Shown in pieces: positions 11,908 through 23,639 of a stretch of 64,000 bases of DNA. The stretch is taken from assembly GCA_947683425.1 (NCBI GenBank), contig CANTUQ010000070.1:7023501-7087500 (forward strand), written 5' to 3'. The position numbers and the translations under genes were made by a program. Position 1 is the first letter of the stretch. Each line of letters begins with the position of its first letter. The notes beneath the pieces are model-generated. The model had not been told where the DNA came from, did not search any database, and worked only from the letters and a program-made list of their open reading frames with translations. The stretch comes from Excoecaria cochinchinensis (Eukaryota > Streptophyta > Magnoliopsida > Malpighiales > Euphorbiaceae).

Positions 11908-12900
11908 TTAGAAGGACAACTTCTGAAAATGATAATGATTATTTAGAGCCAAACAATTAGAAACTAACAAATCTAATTTAGTAAAACTATAGCCCTTGTT
12001 AATTAAAACATTAAAAAGATCTTTGCAATCCATTTCAATAACCACTTGGTCCAGTTCACGAGCCTTTAACCATGAAAATACTTCCTTCATAAAGAACACC
12101 TCAACCAAGATAGTCAAGAAAGATACATGACAAAAGCCCGACAAACCCAAGACAAAATCACCATTAGAGTTGCGAACACCACCTGCAAAGCCCTGAACAA
12201 CCTCTATCATTAAAAATCGAAGCGTCCACATTGCATTTTAACATGGGCGGAGCCACGTTATGGTGAGGGTGTGCACATCAAATTTTCTTTTTCTTTAAAT
12301 ATATATATAAAATAAATTTGTTACCCCCCTAATTTAATTTAAGTGACCCCCTTAATTTAATTTACGTGTCTTTTCTCAAATTTTACTCCCAATATTTTTG
12401 GATACAGATAAAATTAAAAATTTATTTATAAAAATATATTTATAACACTATTATTCAAATATTGCGGGTAAAAAATTTGATATTTTTAGACATATAAAAA
12501 TAAAATTTGCCTCTTTTTTAAAATAACGTCATTTTATTCTTGTTCAAAACGACGTCGTTTTCGTTTTTATTACCTCTGCCCTTTCTTTTTTTTTCCCTTT
12601 TCTTTTCTTCCATTTGTTCCATTCTTGGCCCGATTTTTTTTTCCTTGGTCCAAATTTTATCCCTTCATTTTGCCATCATTTATCGCTTCATCCATCGTCG
12701 TTGGTCGCCAAATTTTCCTCCCTCTTTTTCTCTCTCAGCGTGTGACCCCTCTGACTTCGGGGTCCTGGCTCCGCCCCTGCATTTTAACCAATCAACAGCT
12801 GGATGCATCCAAAGCTTAGTAGCCAGAGAAGAAATAGCAGTAACAGAAGCTCACTGTAATAGCTGCTTTAAAGAAGACTAGGCCTGTAAAAATTTTCGGT
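11908..12900 (-). pseudogene. LINE RNase H-like domain (interrupted by a hAT element)
   Basis: On the - strand, 12900-12788 joined to 12241-11908 gives a plant-LINE RNase H (RVT_3-like) domain. It includes WLKCNVDASIF, then GGVRNSNGDFVLGLSG, then LKARELDQVVIEMDCKDL, then LLVSNCLALNNHY. The join across the hAT insertion restores the start of the domain (NVDA, carrying the first catalytic Asp). The frame changes within the domain and the 5' part has stops, so it is a fossil. The remaining 11658-11907 would be the LINE 3' untranslated region. Confidence 0.8.
12242..12779. mobile_element. hAT non-autonomous element, 8-bp TSD cattttaa
   Basis: The ends catgggcggagccac (left) and, as reverse complement of the right end, caggggcggagccagg form the terminal inverted repeats. 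Both sides carry cattttaa (12234-12241 and 12780-12787), an 8-bp TSD as in hAT insertions. It is 538 bp long with no transposase. It lies inside the RNase H coding region of the LINE and is therefore younger than it. Confidence 0.9.
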
Positions 12901-13129
12901 GAACTGAAGAATAACCAATGTAGGAAGATCTCATTGTTTCCAAACAAAGATTTTTTTTATGGTAACAAAAGCTTCACAAAATAGCAAAAACACAACTTAT
13001 CTCAGCAGCAACATGATTTTGCAGTAAATTTCAAATAAGAAAATTCACTGAATTAGAATTAACAACAAAACCAGAAAGTGACCAAACTTGTTGGGTCTTT
13101 GGGAAAATGAGCAATACATGATCTAAACT

Positions 13130-13574
13130 CTCTTCCTCTTAACATATGATACGAGAAATAGAAATAACAAGACCCTTTCACTGCAAGTTAAGTGTACAGG
13201 GTAGAAAATTGCGCAAATTTCTCCATAAGAAATCCTCAATTTTAGGCGAGAATAATACAACTCTGCAGCTGCAACAAATTGCCACTGACAACGTATAACC
13301 CGACTTTACATTGTACTCTCCAGTTTTAGATAAATGCCAAATTGACTTGTCTCTAGGCTTAAAAAAGCTAGTAGGGACATTAAGAATGTGAAGCACATCA
13401 CAAGGAGAAAATAACCCCTTAACTAAATCATTATCCCATGAACTAGATCATTATCCCATGCCTTGCCATCTGAGGAAAAAAGATCATTAACCACAATACT
13501 CTCAATATTAGCTAAAGGCTCATAATTAATATGAAAATTAGAATCATTTGACAACCAAGGATCTTGAAAATCAC
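13130..13574 (-). pseudogene. LINE region after RT, zinc-binding (zf-RVT) domain
   Basis: The - strand encodes FQDPWLSND near 13560 (the post-RT GDG..I...DPWL segment, whose first half lies at about 14.95 kb beyond the solo LTR). It is followed by WHLSKTGEYNVKSGYTLS and PKIEDFLWRNLRNFLP at 13355-13185, characteristic of the reverse-transcriptase zinc-binding region of plant LINEs. Stops separate the two parts. The expected final Cys/His cluster is not obvious. Confidence 0.8.
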
Positions 13575-13579
13575 GAATG

Positions 13580-14925
13580 TGTTGGCTCAATGCTACAACT
13601 CAATTTTGATGATAATCAAATATTGTATAAATTTTGCATAAATTCTATTTATTTGCTTCTGTTTCAGCTTGTTCTCCACTAAGTTGTGCAAGAACCAAGT
13701 CAAATATACTGCTTGAAGATTTAAGTTGTTAAGATCTATGGAAAGTTAGGGTATTATTTTGTAAAATCTTTTGAAAAGCTTTATTTACATATTCATGCAT
13801 CTTAATAGTCTTTCCTTGCATAAAAATGATTTTTTGTGCATTAAAAATGTGTTCTGTTGAAGTCAGAAAATAAGTTCTGTTGCAAGCAGAAAAAGTATTC
13901 TACCATAAACAGAAAAGATACTTTAAAAATATATTCTAAATATGATTTTCTAAATCTTGCTAAAACATTCTTTTAAAATAGCTGTTAACATTGCATCCTG
14001 AAAGGATAAGCAAAAAGTTTTCAGAAAATATTTTGAAATAGTCTTCTGTTCTGTCGCAGCAGAACAATTGGACAGAACAGCAGATCTGCTTTCGCTAAAA
14101 GATAAAATAACGGCTAGTTTTTCAAATTAATCAGTCTGTCTTCACTCTAACGGCTATAGTCTGATCTCTAATGGCTATAATGAGTTTTTGGCTATAAATT
14201 GAAGTTGTTTTTGGTTTCAAAAGTGTTAGAGAAGTTAGAAAACATTTATATCTCTTGAGATTCAAGCTTTCATCTTTTTCAAGCTATTTTCCACATCTTG
14301 CATTTCATTCATTATCATTCTCCTCAACGAAATTATAGCATTTCTGATGTAATTCTTGTGTGAGGTATCTTTATAAAAGATTGTGAGAAAGGGTTGGCTA
14401 GAACCTTAGAAAATTCTAGTAAGTGTTTAAATCTTTTACTTGGGAAAAAGATTGTGGGTAGAAAATATACTAGGTTTGTATATTGGCTTCAACTCTTGCC
14501 CATTGAAAAGAGTTGATAGTGGAGAGATAAGCTCAAGATGGTGTCTTGGGGAGTGGATGTAGGCACCTAGGCCGAACCACTATAAATCATTTGTGTTGAT
14601 CTATTTCTTCTCCCCTCTTCTCTGTTCTGTTTCTAAAAAGATTTAAACTATTCTGTTCTTGCAAAATTTGTGTTGATTCAAAAGAAATTTTCAAAACTAT
14701 TTTTGCTATCTAATAGTAATTTACTGCAAGTTTTAAACTGTTTTACAAAATTTTATTGTACATTCTGTTGTTTATCACGTTCTGCATTCATTCATTGCAT
14801 ATCCATTTGTTCTGTTCGAACTAGAAAACTCCATTAGAACACTTGCGTTCTGTTCTGTCAGAATTTGTGCAAAAATTTTAAAACACCCAATTCATCCCCC
14901 CTCTTGTGTGTCATTGGGACCAACA
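13580..14925. mobile_element. Solo LTR, Copia/Sirevirus-like, 1346 bp
   Basis: It begins TGTTGGCTCAATG and ends GGGACCAACA, with canonical TG...CA termini, and has a 5-bp TSD gaatg on both sides (13575-13579 and 14926-14930). Internally a TATA-like ggctataaattg lies at about 14190. The 3' segment (accc..attcatccccc..ctcttgtgtg) resembles Sirevirus LTR ends; that assignment is from memory of the family and is inference. No internal retroelement region is present, so it is a solo LTR produced by LTR-LTR recombination. It is inserted in the LINE. Confidence 0.85.
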
Positions 14926-14930
14926 GAATG

Positions 14931-15641
14931 GTTTGACCATCACCCAATCTCCATCTAATCCCCTCCAAAGGCAACTTCTTTTCCATAAAAATGCTCTTCC
15001 ATGTAAATCTTGGATTAGAACCTTCTAGCATTTGAAGAAAACCCCATGAGGAAAATATCTAACATTGAGAATACAACTCAGAAAAGACTCTGTGGATAAA
15101 ATTCGCCAACCCTACTTACAAAGCATTGCTAAGTTGAAGAGTTTAAGGATCCTAAAACCCATACCACCCAACTTTTTAGGAACACATAACTTATTCCAAT
15201 TTGCCCAGTACAGAGATCCTCTATTATCATTAGATGAACCCCGTTAGAAGGAATTCATTATTTTTTGTAAATCATCACAATACCAACTAGAATCATAAAT
15301 TGCTCATACTGAAAGTGGGTAAAGCTTGGGCTATAATTTTGATTACCACTTCCTTAATAGCTTTAGACAAGAACATGTTCTTCCAATGAAGGAGCCTCTT
15401 AGATAATATATCCTTATTGAAGGAAGATACCTGCTTCTTATTCCTCCCAATGAAGGAAGGAAGGCCCAGATAGAGATCATGATCCAAATTATCAAAAACT
15501 CCCAAAATATTACAAGAAACATTCCACATAGAGAGAGTGGTATGGGAAGTGAAAAAAAAAACCTGACTTTTGGTAATTAACAGTTTGACCTGAAGCTTTC
15601 TCATAGGTAGCCAGGATATTCTTAACTTTCTCGCACTCAAC
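14931..15641 (-). pseudogene. LINE reverse transcriptase, C-terminal part
   Basis: The - strand reads CEKVKNILATYEKASGQTVN (15640-15575). After a frameshift come DLYLGLPSFIGRNKKQVSSF and LLHWKNMFLSKAIKEVV, then AQALPTFSMSNL (to 15293), and then LEGIRWRLGDGQ near 14940. This order is that of plant LINE RT thumb and connection sequences. The segment is bounded on the right by the Copia insertion (TSD tgtag) and on the left by the solo LTR. Confidence 0.85.
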
Positions 15642-15646
15642 TGTAG

Positions 15647-15785
15647 TGATAGAGTATTCTACTCTAATTAGAACTCCTATATTATTGTACTCTATTGTAT
15701 TTAGAAGTCTACATGTTTTGTACTCTATTGTGTATAAATACTCTATTTTGTAAATAATAGAAGTACCGCTTTTCCCAAACTTACA
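15647..15785 (+). repeat. 5' LTR of the first Copia element
   Basis: 139 bp starting tgatagagtattctac and ending cccaaacttaca. It contains repeated tactcta words and a TATA-like ataaatactc. About eight differences from the 3' LTR indicate a fairly old insertion. Confidence 0.92.
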
Positions 15786-15825
15786 TGGTATCAGAGCACA
15801 ATAGGGTTTAAAAACCAAAATCACC

Positions 15826-16256
15826 ATGAGTACTTCCTCTGCTGAAATTTCTTCAACCAGTCCCGTCATTAAATCTTCAACCAGTCCAGCCATTGAATCA
15901 CCCACCTGTCCCGCAATTAGGGATGATCACGGGGCGGGGCGGGGATTCCCCGTCCCCGCCCCCGCTAGGGACGCGGGGGGAAAATCCCCCCCGTCCCCGC
16001 CACCGCGGGGATCCCTGTTCCCCGCGGGGATCCCCGTCCCCGCTAAAAAAGTCCAATTTTAATAAAAAATTTCAATCCGATTGACATTTTTGATCCAATT
16101 TAAAAATATTTTATAAAATTTATTTTGTAAAATTTAATAATTAATAATTTAAAATTAAAAATATTTCATATAATTTAAATACAAATATATATATGTATTT
16201 TATACAATTAAAATATAAATATTTATAAATATTCCGTACAATTCAAACATTACAAA

Positions 16257-16293
<37 letters not shown>

Positions 16294-16338
16294 TAATATA
16301 TTATTAATGTATTATTAATATATATATATATATTAATG

Positions 16339-16385
<47 letters not shown>

Positions 16386-17854
16386 CGGGGCGGGGACCCC
16401 TTTCCCCATCCCCGCCCCGAATTCAAGGGCGGGGACTTTTTCCCCCCCGTCCCCGCCCCCGCGGGGAAAAATTTCGGGGATTCCCCGCCCCGTTTGGGTC
16501 GGGGAATCCTTGCCCCGTGATCATCCCTACCCGCAATAGCCTTCTCCCAACCAATGACTCTATCCTCTCTTCCATTCTCTGCAAGCCTCTCAGGTCAATT
16601 AACCATAAAATTGACCAGCTCCAATTTTCTTCTATAGAGAACCCAACTCATGCCATTACTCACTGCCTGCGGACTAGAAACGCATATTGATGCCAGTAGT
16701 GCTCCTCCTCCCAGCTTGCTACCAAGCGGTCAACCTAGTCCTGAGTTTGTGAAGTGGAGACGCCAGGATCAATAGGTTTTAAGCTGGATTGTGTCTTCGT
16801 TATCTGAAAATATGCTTTCCCAAGTGGTTGGTGCAAATACAACTCGTGATGCTTGGAATAAACTTGTCACAGCATATTCAACAGGTTCAAAATCTCACAT
16901 CTGCAATTTGAGAAATCAGCTACACTCTTTACGCCTAAGGAATGACAGCATCTCGGTCTTTGTTCAGAAGGAAAAAACAATCACAGATCAACTTTTAGCC
17001 CTGCAATACCAAGTATCTCTAGATGATCTTGTTGATGATATTTTATCAAGTCTTGGACCCTCTTACCGTCCCTTTATCAGGGCTCTAGAAGCACGTCTTG
17101 AACCAGTGCAATTTGATGATCTTGTTGGTCTTTTATTAAGTGAAGAACGTCAGTTGGAGGCTGATACAACTGACCCTGTGGCTCCTTCTATTAACTACAC
17201 CTATGGTGGTGGTCAGAGAGGATGTGGCCATCACAATAATCGGTCCAATAAAGGTCGCGGTAATAATTTTAATTTCAGCAACATATTGGTATAAAGCGTG
17301 GTATTTTAGGCCGTGGTACTGGTAATATCAACAAACCTCCTGGTAATTACAATAACAACACCTCTCAATTCAGTAATGTGGACACTTCTACTATTGTTTA
17401 TCATAATTGCCATGGTATTGGATATATTGCCCCTGTCTGCCCTTCCCCAAAATCTACCCGAGATAACCCATCTGTCAAACCAACTTTTAATTTCACGTCT
17501 CAGTCATGGGTAGTTGACTCTGGAGCTACTCACCATCTCACTGGAGACATGGATAATCTTACTCTTCACTCTGAATATCAAGGTCTAGAAGAAGTCACCT
17601 TAGGTAATGATCTTTCTCTTCCTATCTCTCATGTTGGCCATTCTACCTTCAAGTTAAATAACTCTTCTCTACATCTTCGTAATATACTTCATGTGCCTTC
17701 CTCTCAAAATAACCTCTTATATGTTTTTGCTCTCACTAACACGAATCCTGTTTCCATTGAATTGTTTGCTGATTATTTTCTTATTAAGGATTTGGCAACG
17801 AGGCAGGTTCTTCATCGCGGCTAGAGTAGTTGTGGTCTTTACTCACTATGCTTG
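15826..17854 (+). pseudogene. Copia gag and protease region (first Copia element)
   Basis: The start ATG at 15826 opens a Ser/Thr-rich N-terminus, cut after about 29 codons by a hAT element. Gag resumes after 16537 with stops and frameshifts. It becomes clean at 16791-17294: the UBN2-type gag body, with DAWNKLVTAYSTGSKSH, LRLRNDSISVFVQ and DDLVGLLLSEERQLE, followed by a Gly/Arg/Asn-rich tail. A shift to another frame gives a damaged zinc knuckle (YHNCHGIGYIAPVC, whose first Cys is Tyr, at about 17400). The protease motif WVVDSGATHHLTGD is at about 17508. The GAG-pre-integrase portion is cut by the Gypsy-like solo LTR at 17862. Confidence 0.85.
15918..16529. mobile_element. GC-rich hAT non-autonomous element, 8-bp TSD cccgcaat
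   Basis: It is 612 bp, with terminal inverted repeats tagggatgatcacgggg (15918-15934) and its exact complement at the right end (16513-16529). The 8-bp TSD cccgcaat is at 15910-15917 and 16530-16537, and is itself coding sequence of the Copia gag. Both arms are extremely G/C-rich with repeated ccccgcc and ggggcgggg words, while the centre is almost pure AT with long (AT)n tracts (about 16260-16290 and 16318-16382). No transposase. Confidence 0.92.
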
Positions 17855-17861
17855 CCTTCTT

Positions 17862-20396
17862 TGTAACACCCCCATACCCCCGGTAAGGAATATCGGGGCA
17901 CCACAAGCCAAACACACACATACTCGAACACAAGCATGCACAAAGGCGGAAGCGATAACAATAAAATAATTAGAATAACTTGGGCCAAACAAACTACTCT
18001 TATAGCATATATAAACTGTACATATTATAAAAGCTTTATACATATACATCTTCGATACATATACCAAACAGTTAACATTTACATATAAACATTGTACTTT
18101 CTATCTACATAATGATGTTACTCAAAACATCAGAAACTCTATCTAGTACAAAAAGATCTTAAACCAGCTCCTAGTGGCCATGACCTGTAGATGCGAACTC
18201 TCTGATAAACACCCGTGCTAAGCGATAACGCTTAGTGGGGATAAACAGACATAATAGACTTCGAACGAAGTCACAATTATATCACATGCATATCCATAGT
18301 CATGTCATATACACGTAATCATATTCCGTATCTTCTAAGCAAAATATTATCATGCTTTAATCCATTATTGTGCAGAAATCCAAATATGGTAAACGGTATC
18401 GGTAACACCTCAAATACATATATAAGTATCGATACAATCTCACTGTGCTCATATACATATACACAACCTTGTAATAGATAACATTCACTCCGATTAGTTC
18501 CATGTGCAAATATCCAATTAAGGCAACCAATACCAATATCATGTCACACAATATTCGTAATACCTCTTGTACACTACAAAATATACTTTAGTCTGAACTT
18601 TTAACAATTGTGGATGCGGGTACTTTACTGTGGATACTGATAAACAGTATCAAACTCTAGAAACTTAACTCAAAATGAATACTCTGGGTATTCGTCATTA
18701 AACCAATTAAGATCACTGTAGCAGCTGCACTCTAACCCTTTATAAGCATGCTTATCTATCCACTACTTTGACTATTCAGGCTTAACATAAAGACTCTATA
18801 CATTTTATATGCTATATCATATACATTACATCACTCAAGCATTATATCATGATTCAATCATACATAATCGATATCACATGCCATGTCATGTGCAGCACTT
18901 AAAAAGCGAGTATATATTTAATTTCATTAGTAAACTCTTATGCCATAGCATCATTTACACATAATTTCAATTGACAACCATTCATATACTCATTTCATAA
19001 GGTTAGAAATGAGTTGGACATGCTATAGGAACTTACCATGAAGTTCGGGTGCACTTTGGGAAGAAAACACTCAAAATATGCAAATCAAGGGATGGTCACG
19101 GTGGTAACCAATTAGTTGTCACCGTGAGGTCCAAAAACATTCGATTCTGCCTTGTCTGGGCATTGGTCACAGTGGTAACCAATTGGTTGTCACCGTGACA
19201 TACCCAAAATAGCAAAATAGAAGCAAAAACTCAGGACTGCTTCACTACTCTATTTTGTATAGCCTAAACCAACGTTCTAACATCACTTTTAGGCAAAACT
19301 CTCCCCTTAACAATTGTTCCCTAGGATGTTAAATTTCAAATGGGACAATTTTCAGGTAAATTGGACATCTATAACATCAGATATGATCTAAATAATCTGA
19401 ACTAGTCAAATGAACCGGCCAAGGTAGAGACACCTCTATTTTGGCCAATTTTCAGGGTCTTAGAGCAAGAATCTGCTAAAGGTCATTTCTGAGAAATTTA
19501 TAGGCATAGAAGTTAAGGTTCTAATGGCTCAAGAATAACTCAATTTCTAGGTCTATAACTATACTTATGACAAAAATATTACACAGAGGTCAGATGACAA
19601 CTGAACAGAAATTGCCAAAACCAAACTTTATCATCAACACACACTCAAATGATCAAGTCACATACTCATAAACATATACACACACATATATCATAAACAT
19701 ATGTACACCTATATCACCAAATACCGCTAGCAATCAAAATATACTGAAATTAAAATTACACACGATCCGGACCTCTAGGAGCTTGATCACGGCCCTCTAC
19801 TTAGTTCCGAGCTTCTCCTTTCCCTTGTCCAGTCTTTTATCCACAGCTTTCATGCACCACCAACCAAGAGAACACTTAATCCAATATTCTTGAGTTTAAA
19901 TCAAAAACAAAAATATAAAAAGAAAAAGGAGGTCAGATCGGAAAACTAACCAACTTACCTTTTGAAGAGACCTACTCAAGCCCTACTACACTCTCTTTAA
20001 ACCAATCCAATGAATTCTCTTAAGGAGCAAACAAAAGAAAGAACAAGAAAGAAAAACAACAGGAAGCCAAAGAAAAGAAAGAAGAACACAAGGCCAAAAG
20101 CCAAAGCAAAACCAACGTGAAGAAAGAAAATGGGCAGATAGTCAATCCTCATCCAAAATTTACTGCTCAAATTAATGCCATTTACTTTAATTAATACATG
20201 TATATCTCCCCTTTGACACTTAATCCCCTTCTTAATTCAACCAAGTTAAAAATATTTTATCCTATGGTCATTGTTCCATTTTTAATTCATATAAATCACA
20301 TAACTTCTTGCCACTTGTCACACTCCTACAATGCCACATGTCAAAATGCCACATCAAAACTCTTAAAATCTTTTAAGGCCATTTTGGGGTGTTACA
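17862..20396. mobile_element. Solo LTR of a Gypsy (chromovirus-like) element, 2535 bp
   Basis: It starts TGTAACACCCCC and ends GGGGTGTTACA, the matched TG...CA ends known from plant Tekay/Del-type Gypsy LTRs. The 5-bp TSD ttctt is on both sides (17857-17861 and 20397-20401). No gag-pol is present. Excising it joins the Copia frame (GLYSLCLPS to SPVARINFASLPTWHARLGH). The lineage is inferred from terminal sequence and LTR length. Confidence 0.85.
19085..19205. repeat. Tandem pair of palindromic repeats inside the solo LTR
   Basis: Two copies of a roughly 35-bp segment (ggtcacggtggtaaccaatt followed by agttgtcaccgtga, and a variant) lie about 70 bp apart. Each is itself an inverted repeat (ggtcacggtg against caccgtga), so each can form a hairpin. 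Confidence 0.75.
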
Positions 20397-20401
20397 TTCT
20401 T

Positions 20402-21549
20402 CTCCAGTTGCTCGAATTAATTTTGCTTCTTTACCTACTTGGCATGCTAGATTAGGCCATGCTTCCATTCCAATTGTTCGCAAATTATTATCTTTTAATA
20501 ATATTTCTTGTTGTTCCAAGACTGTTAGTCATTTATGTCATGCTTGTTCAGTTAGTAAAATCCATAAATTGCCTTTTGTTTCTTCAAATTTTGTTGCACA
20601 AGCACCATTAGAGCTAATTTGTTTGGACATTTGAGGTCCCTCCCCTATACTTGGGCTTGATGGTTCTCGTTATTATGTTATCTTTTATGATCATTACAGC
20701 AAGTACACATGGATTTATTTTCTGAAATCAAAATCTGATGTTCTTTCCACCTTCTACTCATTTAAATTGCTTGTGGAAAAGTATTTTGGTTGTCCTATAA
20801 AATCATTTCAATCAGACTGGGGAGGGGAATTTCAAAGTCTCACGAAATATCTTAGTCAACATGGCATTAATCATCGTATTTCTTGCCCTTATACACCTGA
20901 ACAAAACGGTTGTGCTGAATGCAAACACCGTCATATTGTTGAAACCGGTCTTGCCCTCATGCATCATGCCAATGTTCCATCCAAATTTTGGCCTACTGCA
21001 TTTGACACTGCTGTGTACACAATTAATCGCATTCTTATAGCCCAGTTAAATTTTGACGGTCCTTTTCACAAGCTGTTTGGGCTTGTTCCTGATTATAATT
21101 TTCTCAAAGTTTATAGTTGCTTGTGCTATCCTTGGTTGCGTCCCTACACTCGTAACAAGCTTAAAGCTCGTTCTAAACCTTGTATCTTTCTTGGCTACAG
21201 TAAACAACACAAAGGTTATAAATGCTTTAATATCTCCACTTCCAAATTTTATATCTCACGCCATGTTCTTTTTGATGAGCATGTGTATCCTTTCTCTAGT
21301 GAGCAACGGGCTGCTCCAGCTACCCATACCGTTGATAAGTCTTTGCCTGGTCCTTCCGTCATTTTTCGTCCACTGGCTGCATGTGCCCCCTCTTCTGAGT
21401 CACTTAGTTCTCCCACTCAACCTGTTCCCTCACTTCCTTTACTTACCTCACCATTACCTCAAACACCTGGATCGACACAACCTCTACATTCTTCCACCTT
21501 TTTTACTTCGCCTACCTCATCTTCACCAGGGGCTTCCCTCACCTACTGA
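20402..21549 (+). pseudogene. Copia integrase region (first Copia element)
   Basis: The GAG-pre-integrase/HHCC finger is at about 20440-20560 (TWHARLGHASIPIV, then CHACSVSKIHKLPF). The catalytic core follows: first Asp in LICLDI, followed by a stop where Trp is expected (20632), second Asp in SFQSDWGGEF, and Glu in GCAECKHRHIVE (usually AERKHRHIVE). Downstream comes the C-terminal chromo-less region FLGYSKQHKGYKCFN and a Pro/Ser-rich linker. One stop and a frame break in front of RT make it inactive. Confidence 0.88.
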
Positions 21550-21689
21550 CTCAGTATCTTCTCCTTCTCCTATTCCTCCTCAGCAATATCCCATGATTAC
21601 CTGTTCTTAGACTGGGTCTTTAAAACCAAAGGCGTTTCTTCATGCCACAACTAACATTGCTGAACCTACCTCTTTTACACAAGCTCAGA

Positions 21690-23150
21690 GGTTTTTCGAA
21701 TGGCGTTGGGCCATGGATGTTGAATATAATGCTCTTGTGTTTAATGGTACATGGGAGCTTGTACCTCCTCCTCCTTCTCAAAATGTTATTGGTTGCAAAT
21801 GGGTATTTCGTATAAAAAAGAAGGCTGGTGGGTCTATTGATAGGTATAAGGCTCATCTTATTGCCAAAGGGTTCCACCAACGCCCTGGTTTTGATTATTT
21901 TGAAACCTACAGTCCTGTAGTTAAACCGATAACTATTCGCCTTGTTCTTTCTTTGGTTGTTATGTTTAAGTAGCACATCCTTCAGCTTAATGTCTCTAAT
22001 GCATTTCTCCATAGTGCACCAGATGAGACAGTGTTTATGCAATAGCCTCCTGGTTATGTTAACTCTCAATTTCCAAATTTCGTTTGTCGACTAAGGCGGT
22101 CATTGTATGGCTTAAAACAAACTCCACGCATATGGCATCAGTGTCTCACTACCGCTCTTTGCAAATTAGGATTTCAGGGCTCTAAATTGGATGTCTCCTT
22201 ATACTTCTTATGCACAGTTTCAGTGAAGATTTTCTGTCTCATTTATGTGGATGATCTCGTTGTCATAGGTAATAATACTTCAGCTATTAATAGTGTTATT
22301 ACTTCCTTACTACAGCAATTTTTTATTCGAAACTTGGGTAAACTATATTATTTTCTTGGGTTGGAGGCCCTTCATTCTAATACTGGTATTTCCCTCTCTC
22401 AAAAGAAGTACATCTTGGACATTTTGGAGTGTACTAAGATGTCTAACTGCAGTCCCATTTCGACTCCAATCAACCCGAGTGAAAAACTTCATTCCAAGCT
22501 TGGTGAACCTTTGTTGGATCCCTCTCAATACTGCCAGACTGTAGGAGCATTATAATATCTGACTATAACTCGGCCCGAAATTACCTTTTCTATAGATAAG
22601 GTGGCACAGTTTATGAGTTATCCTACAACTGTTCATTAGGCAACAGTTAAACGGATACTTCGATATCTTAAAAGGTCTCTTGATCATGGTCTTCATTTTT
22701 CCTCCACCTCTTCTCTGCAGTTGCATGGTTGTTCGAATGCTGATTGGGATGTCCTTGATGATAGAAAATCAACTTCAGGCTTTGCCATTTATCTTAGTGA
22801 CAACTTAATCTCTTGGTGCTCTAAGAAACAATTGGCAGTGGCCCGCTCTTCCACGGAGGCTGAATATTGAGCTCTTGCAATTGTCTCCAGTGAAATTCTT
22901 TGGCTGTAAATTCTACTTCGTGAACTGGGTATCGTTAGCTCCTCTCTGCCACTGGTTTAGTGTGACAACTTAAGTGCCACCTATTTTACCATGAATCCAA
23001 TCTTCCATTCACTCAGTAAGCACCTTGAAGTAGACTTTCATTTTATTCGTGATCATGTTTCCAAGAAGCAGCTGCTGGTGCGATATATCAACTCCTATAA
23101 TCAAAATGCAGATATTTTGACCAACGCTCTTATAAAATCTCGCTTTTAAT
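21690..23150 (+). pseudogene. Copia reverse transcriptase and RNase H (first Copia element)
   Basis: RT (RVT_2) begins with NGTWELVPPPPSQNVIGCKW (about 21745) and continues with AHLIAKGFHQ, the LNVSNAFLH segment (usually DVxNAFLHG, with Asp here replaced by Ser) and SLYGLKQ. The catalytic YVDDLVV is at about 22240, and FFIRNLGKLYYFLGLE follows. RNase H has the expected ADWDVLDDRKSTSGF and SSTEAEY. At least six in-frame stops occur, at about 21971, 22042, 22554, 22638, 22868 and 22907. Confidence 0.88.
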
Positions 23151-23203
23151 TTTTAAGCTCCAAATTGAGCCTGGTGTTCACCCCTGCTCAACTTGCGAGG
23201 GAG

Positions 23204-23342
23204 TGATAGAGTATTCTACTCTAATTAGAACTCCTATATTGTTGTACTCTATTGTATTTAGAAGTTTATATGTTTTGTACTCTACAGTGAATAAATACTC
23301 TATTTTGTAAATAATAGAAGCACAGCTTTTCCCAAACTTACA
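23204..23342 (+). repeat. 3' LTR of the first Copia element
   Basis: 139 bp, identical in length to the 5' LTR, preceded by the polypurine tract gcgagggag and followed by TSD tgtag. Differences from the 5' LTR are mostly transitions. Confidence 0.92.
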
Positions 23343-23347
23343 TGTAG

Positions 23348-23634
23348 TAGCTCTAAAAAAGAAGAAGCTATCATCAACGAATAAAAGGTGTGAAACACTA
23401 GGACAATCTCTCATAATAGAACAACCATGAATATCACCTTGTGCTTCTGTTTGCCTAAACAGCGTAGAAAGACCTTAAGCACAGAGAATGAATAAATAAG
23501 GTGATAACGAGCCTCCTTGGTGAGTGCCCCTTCTAAGAAGTAACACAAAGCATGTTAAGTTTAATCCAACTATTATCAAAACCAAGCTTAACCGTAATAA
23601 AATTCAGAAAGTCCCAATCAACCTGGTCATAAAC
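23348..23634 (-). pseudogene. LINE reverse transcriptase, central part with catalytic loop
   Basis: The - strand reads SKVYDQVDWDFLNF (23640-23600), then KLGFDNSWIKL (about 23555), and ends with SHLLFVDDSFFFFRA (23390-23350), the LINE equivalent of the F/YADD catalytic box. Val replaces the usual Ala. A frameshift near 23535 breaks the frame. Left neighbour is the Copia 3' LTR; right neighbour is the rearranged Copia insertion. Confidence 0.85.
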
Positions 23635-23639
23635 TTTAC

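Larger units (their letters stand above)
15647..23342 (+). mobile_element. Copia LTR retrotransposon (short-LTR, Ale/Retrofit-like), with two nested insertions
   Basis: LTRs at 15647-15785 and 23204-23342 are 139 bp each, TG...CA, about 94 percent identical by eye. The TSD tgtag is at 15642-15646 and 23343-23347. A primer-binding site tggtatcagagc (15786-15797, initiator-Met type) follows the 5' LTR directly, and a purine tract gcgagggag precedes the 3' LTR. Gag, protease, integrase, RT and RNase H follow in Copia order on the + strand. A hAT element (15918-16529) interrupts gag, and a solo LTR (17862-20396) separates protease from integrase. Many in-frame stops make it non-autonomous. The short LTR points to the Ale/Retrofit lineage (inference). 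Confidence 0.93.

Noticed and set aside
15786..15797. tRNA-like sequence
   Set aside because: tggtatcagagc is the retroelement primer-binding site complementary to initiator Met-tRNA, not a tRNA gene. No tRNA or rRNA gene was recognised elsewhere in the window.
16336..16539. Frame rich in Tyr-Ile repeats and Pro
   Set aside because: It is translation of the (AT)n core and GC arm of the hAT element, not a protein.
21620..22069. 149-codon frame on the - strand
   Set aside because: Antisense to Copia RT, whose motifs are unmistakable on the + strand.
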